Origin: Trebonia sp.
Lineage (GTDB): Bacteria > Actinomycetota > Actinomycetes > Streptosporangiales > Streptosporangiaceae
NCBI GenBank assembly: GCA_030038035.1
Contig: JASHPP010000174.1
Coordinates: forward strand, 1-6,667
Direction: 5' to 3'
Length of the DNA stretch: 6,667 bases
The position numbers were made by a program, and so were the translations under genes. This document shows, one piece after another, positions 5,967 to 6,667 of this stretch. The stretch's first letter is position 1. Each line of letters opens with the position of its first letter. The notes beneath the pieces are model-generated. The model did not search any database. It was not told the origin of the DNA and worked only from the letters and a program-made list of their open reading frames with translations.

Positions 5967-6667
5967 TCGTTTCCCTCCGGGGCGCCGGCCGCGCCGGCTG
6001 AGTCGGTAGTCTCGCTAGCTCCATTGTCGCTGGTGCCAGCGGCCTCGCCTGCGCCGGCCGAGTCACCCGCGGTGCCCGCGGTGCCTGCCGTGCCTGCCGT
6101 GTCGTCTTCGGCCAGGATGCGGTACATCGACCGCCGTGCCTCGATGAGCACGCGGCGGGCCTCGGCGAGCTGGCTCGCCGACCCGGCACGCCGAACCTCC
6201 ATGACGGCCAGCATCACCTGGCGGATCATATCGCCGAGCTCGAGGGCGGCCTCGTCGGCCATCCCGGCGGCGGCGTCCCAGGACCTGCGGAGCTCATCGG
6301 CGTGCGCCTCCGCGTACGCCCGGCCCTCCGCGGTCAGCGAGTACATCCGGCGGCGGCCCTCCCCCTCGGGGCTGATCAGCCCCTCGTCCTCGAGCTGCTG
6401 CAACGCCGGGTACACCGACCCCGCGCTCGGCCGCCACACCCCGTCGGTGCGCTCAGCGATCTCCTGGATGATCTGGTAGCCGTTCCACGGATGGCCCTCG
6501 GCCAGCAGGTCGAGGATGGCCGCCCGCACGTCGCCGCGCCGGGCACGCGGACCGCGCCCGAACGGATGCCGGCCGAACATCGGACCCAGCGGCCCCAGCG
6601 GCGGTAGCGGGCCTGGCTCCGCCCAGCCCCAGCGCCGGCCGCCGGGACCAGCCCAGCCCGGGCCGCC
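5963..6667 (-). CDS. PadR-family transcriptional regulator, 5' end possibly outside the window
   Basis: The protein has a PadR winged-helix domain, RRGDVRAAILDLLAEGHPWNGYQ continuing to GSVYPALQQLEDEGLI and RRRMYSLTAEGRAYAE (residues about 14-91 counted from ATG 6578-6580). A helical dimerisation region follows (about 95-158), and then a low-complexity Ala/Gly/Thr/Ser acidic tail (160-205). PadR proteins usually repress neighbouring exporter genes and are released by the transported compound. The gene leads the operon and overlaps the ATPase start, so autoregulation of the pump is likely; the promoter lies off the edge. The frame remains open upstream of ATG 6580 to the window end, adding 29 codons rich in Gly, Pro and Trp. 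That ATG has no clear Shine-Dalgarno, and many actinobacterial PadR proteins carry Gly/Pro-rich N-terminal arms, so I suspect the real start is beyond 6667. If ATG 6580 is used, the protein is 205 aa. Confidence 0.88.
   Translation of the reverse strand, partial: GGPGWAGPGGRRWGWAEPGPLPPLGPLGPMFGRHPFGRGPRARRGDVRAAILDLLAEGHPWNGYQIIQEIAERTDGVWRPSAGSVYPALQQLEDEGLISPEGEGRRRMYSLTAEGRAYAEAHADELRRSWDAAAGMADEAALELGDMIRQVMLAVMEVRRAGSASQLAEARRVLIEARRSMYRILAEDDTAGTAGTAGTAGDSAGAGEAAGTSDNGASETTDSAGAAGAPEGNE
6071..6097 (-). repeat. 9-bp tandem repeats in the PadR tail
   Basis: Three near-identical 9-mers in direct tandem (plus-strand GGTGCCCGC, GGTGCCTGC, CGTGCCTGC) encode the repeated Thr-Ala-Gly of the C-terminal tail (residues about 161-172). 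They keep the frame and are probably slippage-prone, so tail length may vary between strains. Confidence 0.7.

Noticed and set aside
5010..6479. A 489-codon open frame on the plus strand across the ABC ATPase and PadR genes
   Set aside because: Both underlying minus-strand products carry full family motifs; the plus frame gives a biased composition and no domain, so it is a shadow.

Overview
The window reads as chromosomal DNA of a high-GC actinomycete, probably Streptomyces-like or another filamentous lineage. The evidence is strong G/C preference at third codon positions, GTG starts, coding regions full of long antisense shadow ORFs, and proteins typical of Actinobacteria (a MabA-like FabG, a DUF3099 protein, a PadR/DrrAB-type operon). 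The genus cannot be fixed from this sequence.

Left part (1-3700). The first 65 codons of a fabG-type 3-oxoacyl-ACP reductase leave the window on the minus strand. Diverging from it, across a very short intergenic gap, is tldD followed by tldE. These are the catalytic (HEXXXH-bearing) and non-catalytic subunits of the TldD/TldE metalloprotease. The tldD-tldE junction is unusual. A 17-codon arginine-rich reading frame bridges the two genes, with a four-base ATGA overlap at each end and its own strong Shine-Dalgarno, so the junction looks duplicated. After two GC-rich hairpins comes a short gene for a two-helix DUF3099 membrane protein, apparently leaderless.

Centre (3699-4091). This is the non-coding part and the most interesting one. 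A TTGACA promoter whose spacer holds a perfect 14-bp palindrome (ACACCCCGGGGTGT) is followed at once by two hairpins with nearly identical 11-nt loops (GGTCCCCCGTC and GGGCCCCCGTC). A 14-bp terminator-like hairpin follows, and its loop again carries GCCCCCGT. I read this as a small non-coding RNA of the actinobacterial 6C type, about 115-120 nt long. It has five rather than six C per loop and an extra C-rich loop in the terminator.

Right part (4092-6667, minus strand). A compact operon is transcribed toward the small RNA: PadR-family regulator, then ABC ATPase (GTGA overlap), then ABC-2 permease (3-nt gap). This is the usual layout of a self-regulated drug/lipid exporter of the DrrA/DrrB type. 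The PadR frame stays open to the window edge, so its true start may lie outside.

The three blocks (fatty-acid synthesis, peptide processing, efflux) share no obvious pathway. The small RNA sits in the convergent gap between the tldDE/DUF3099 side and the exporter operon.
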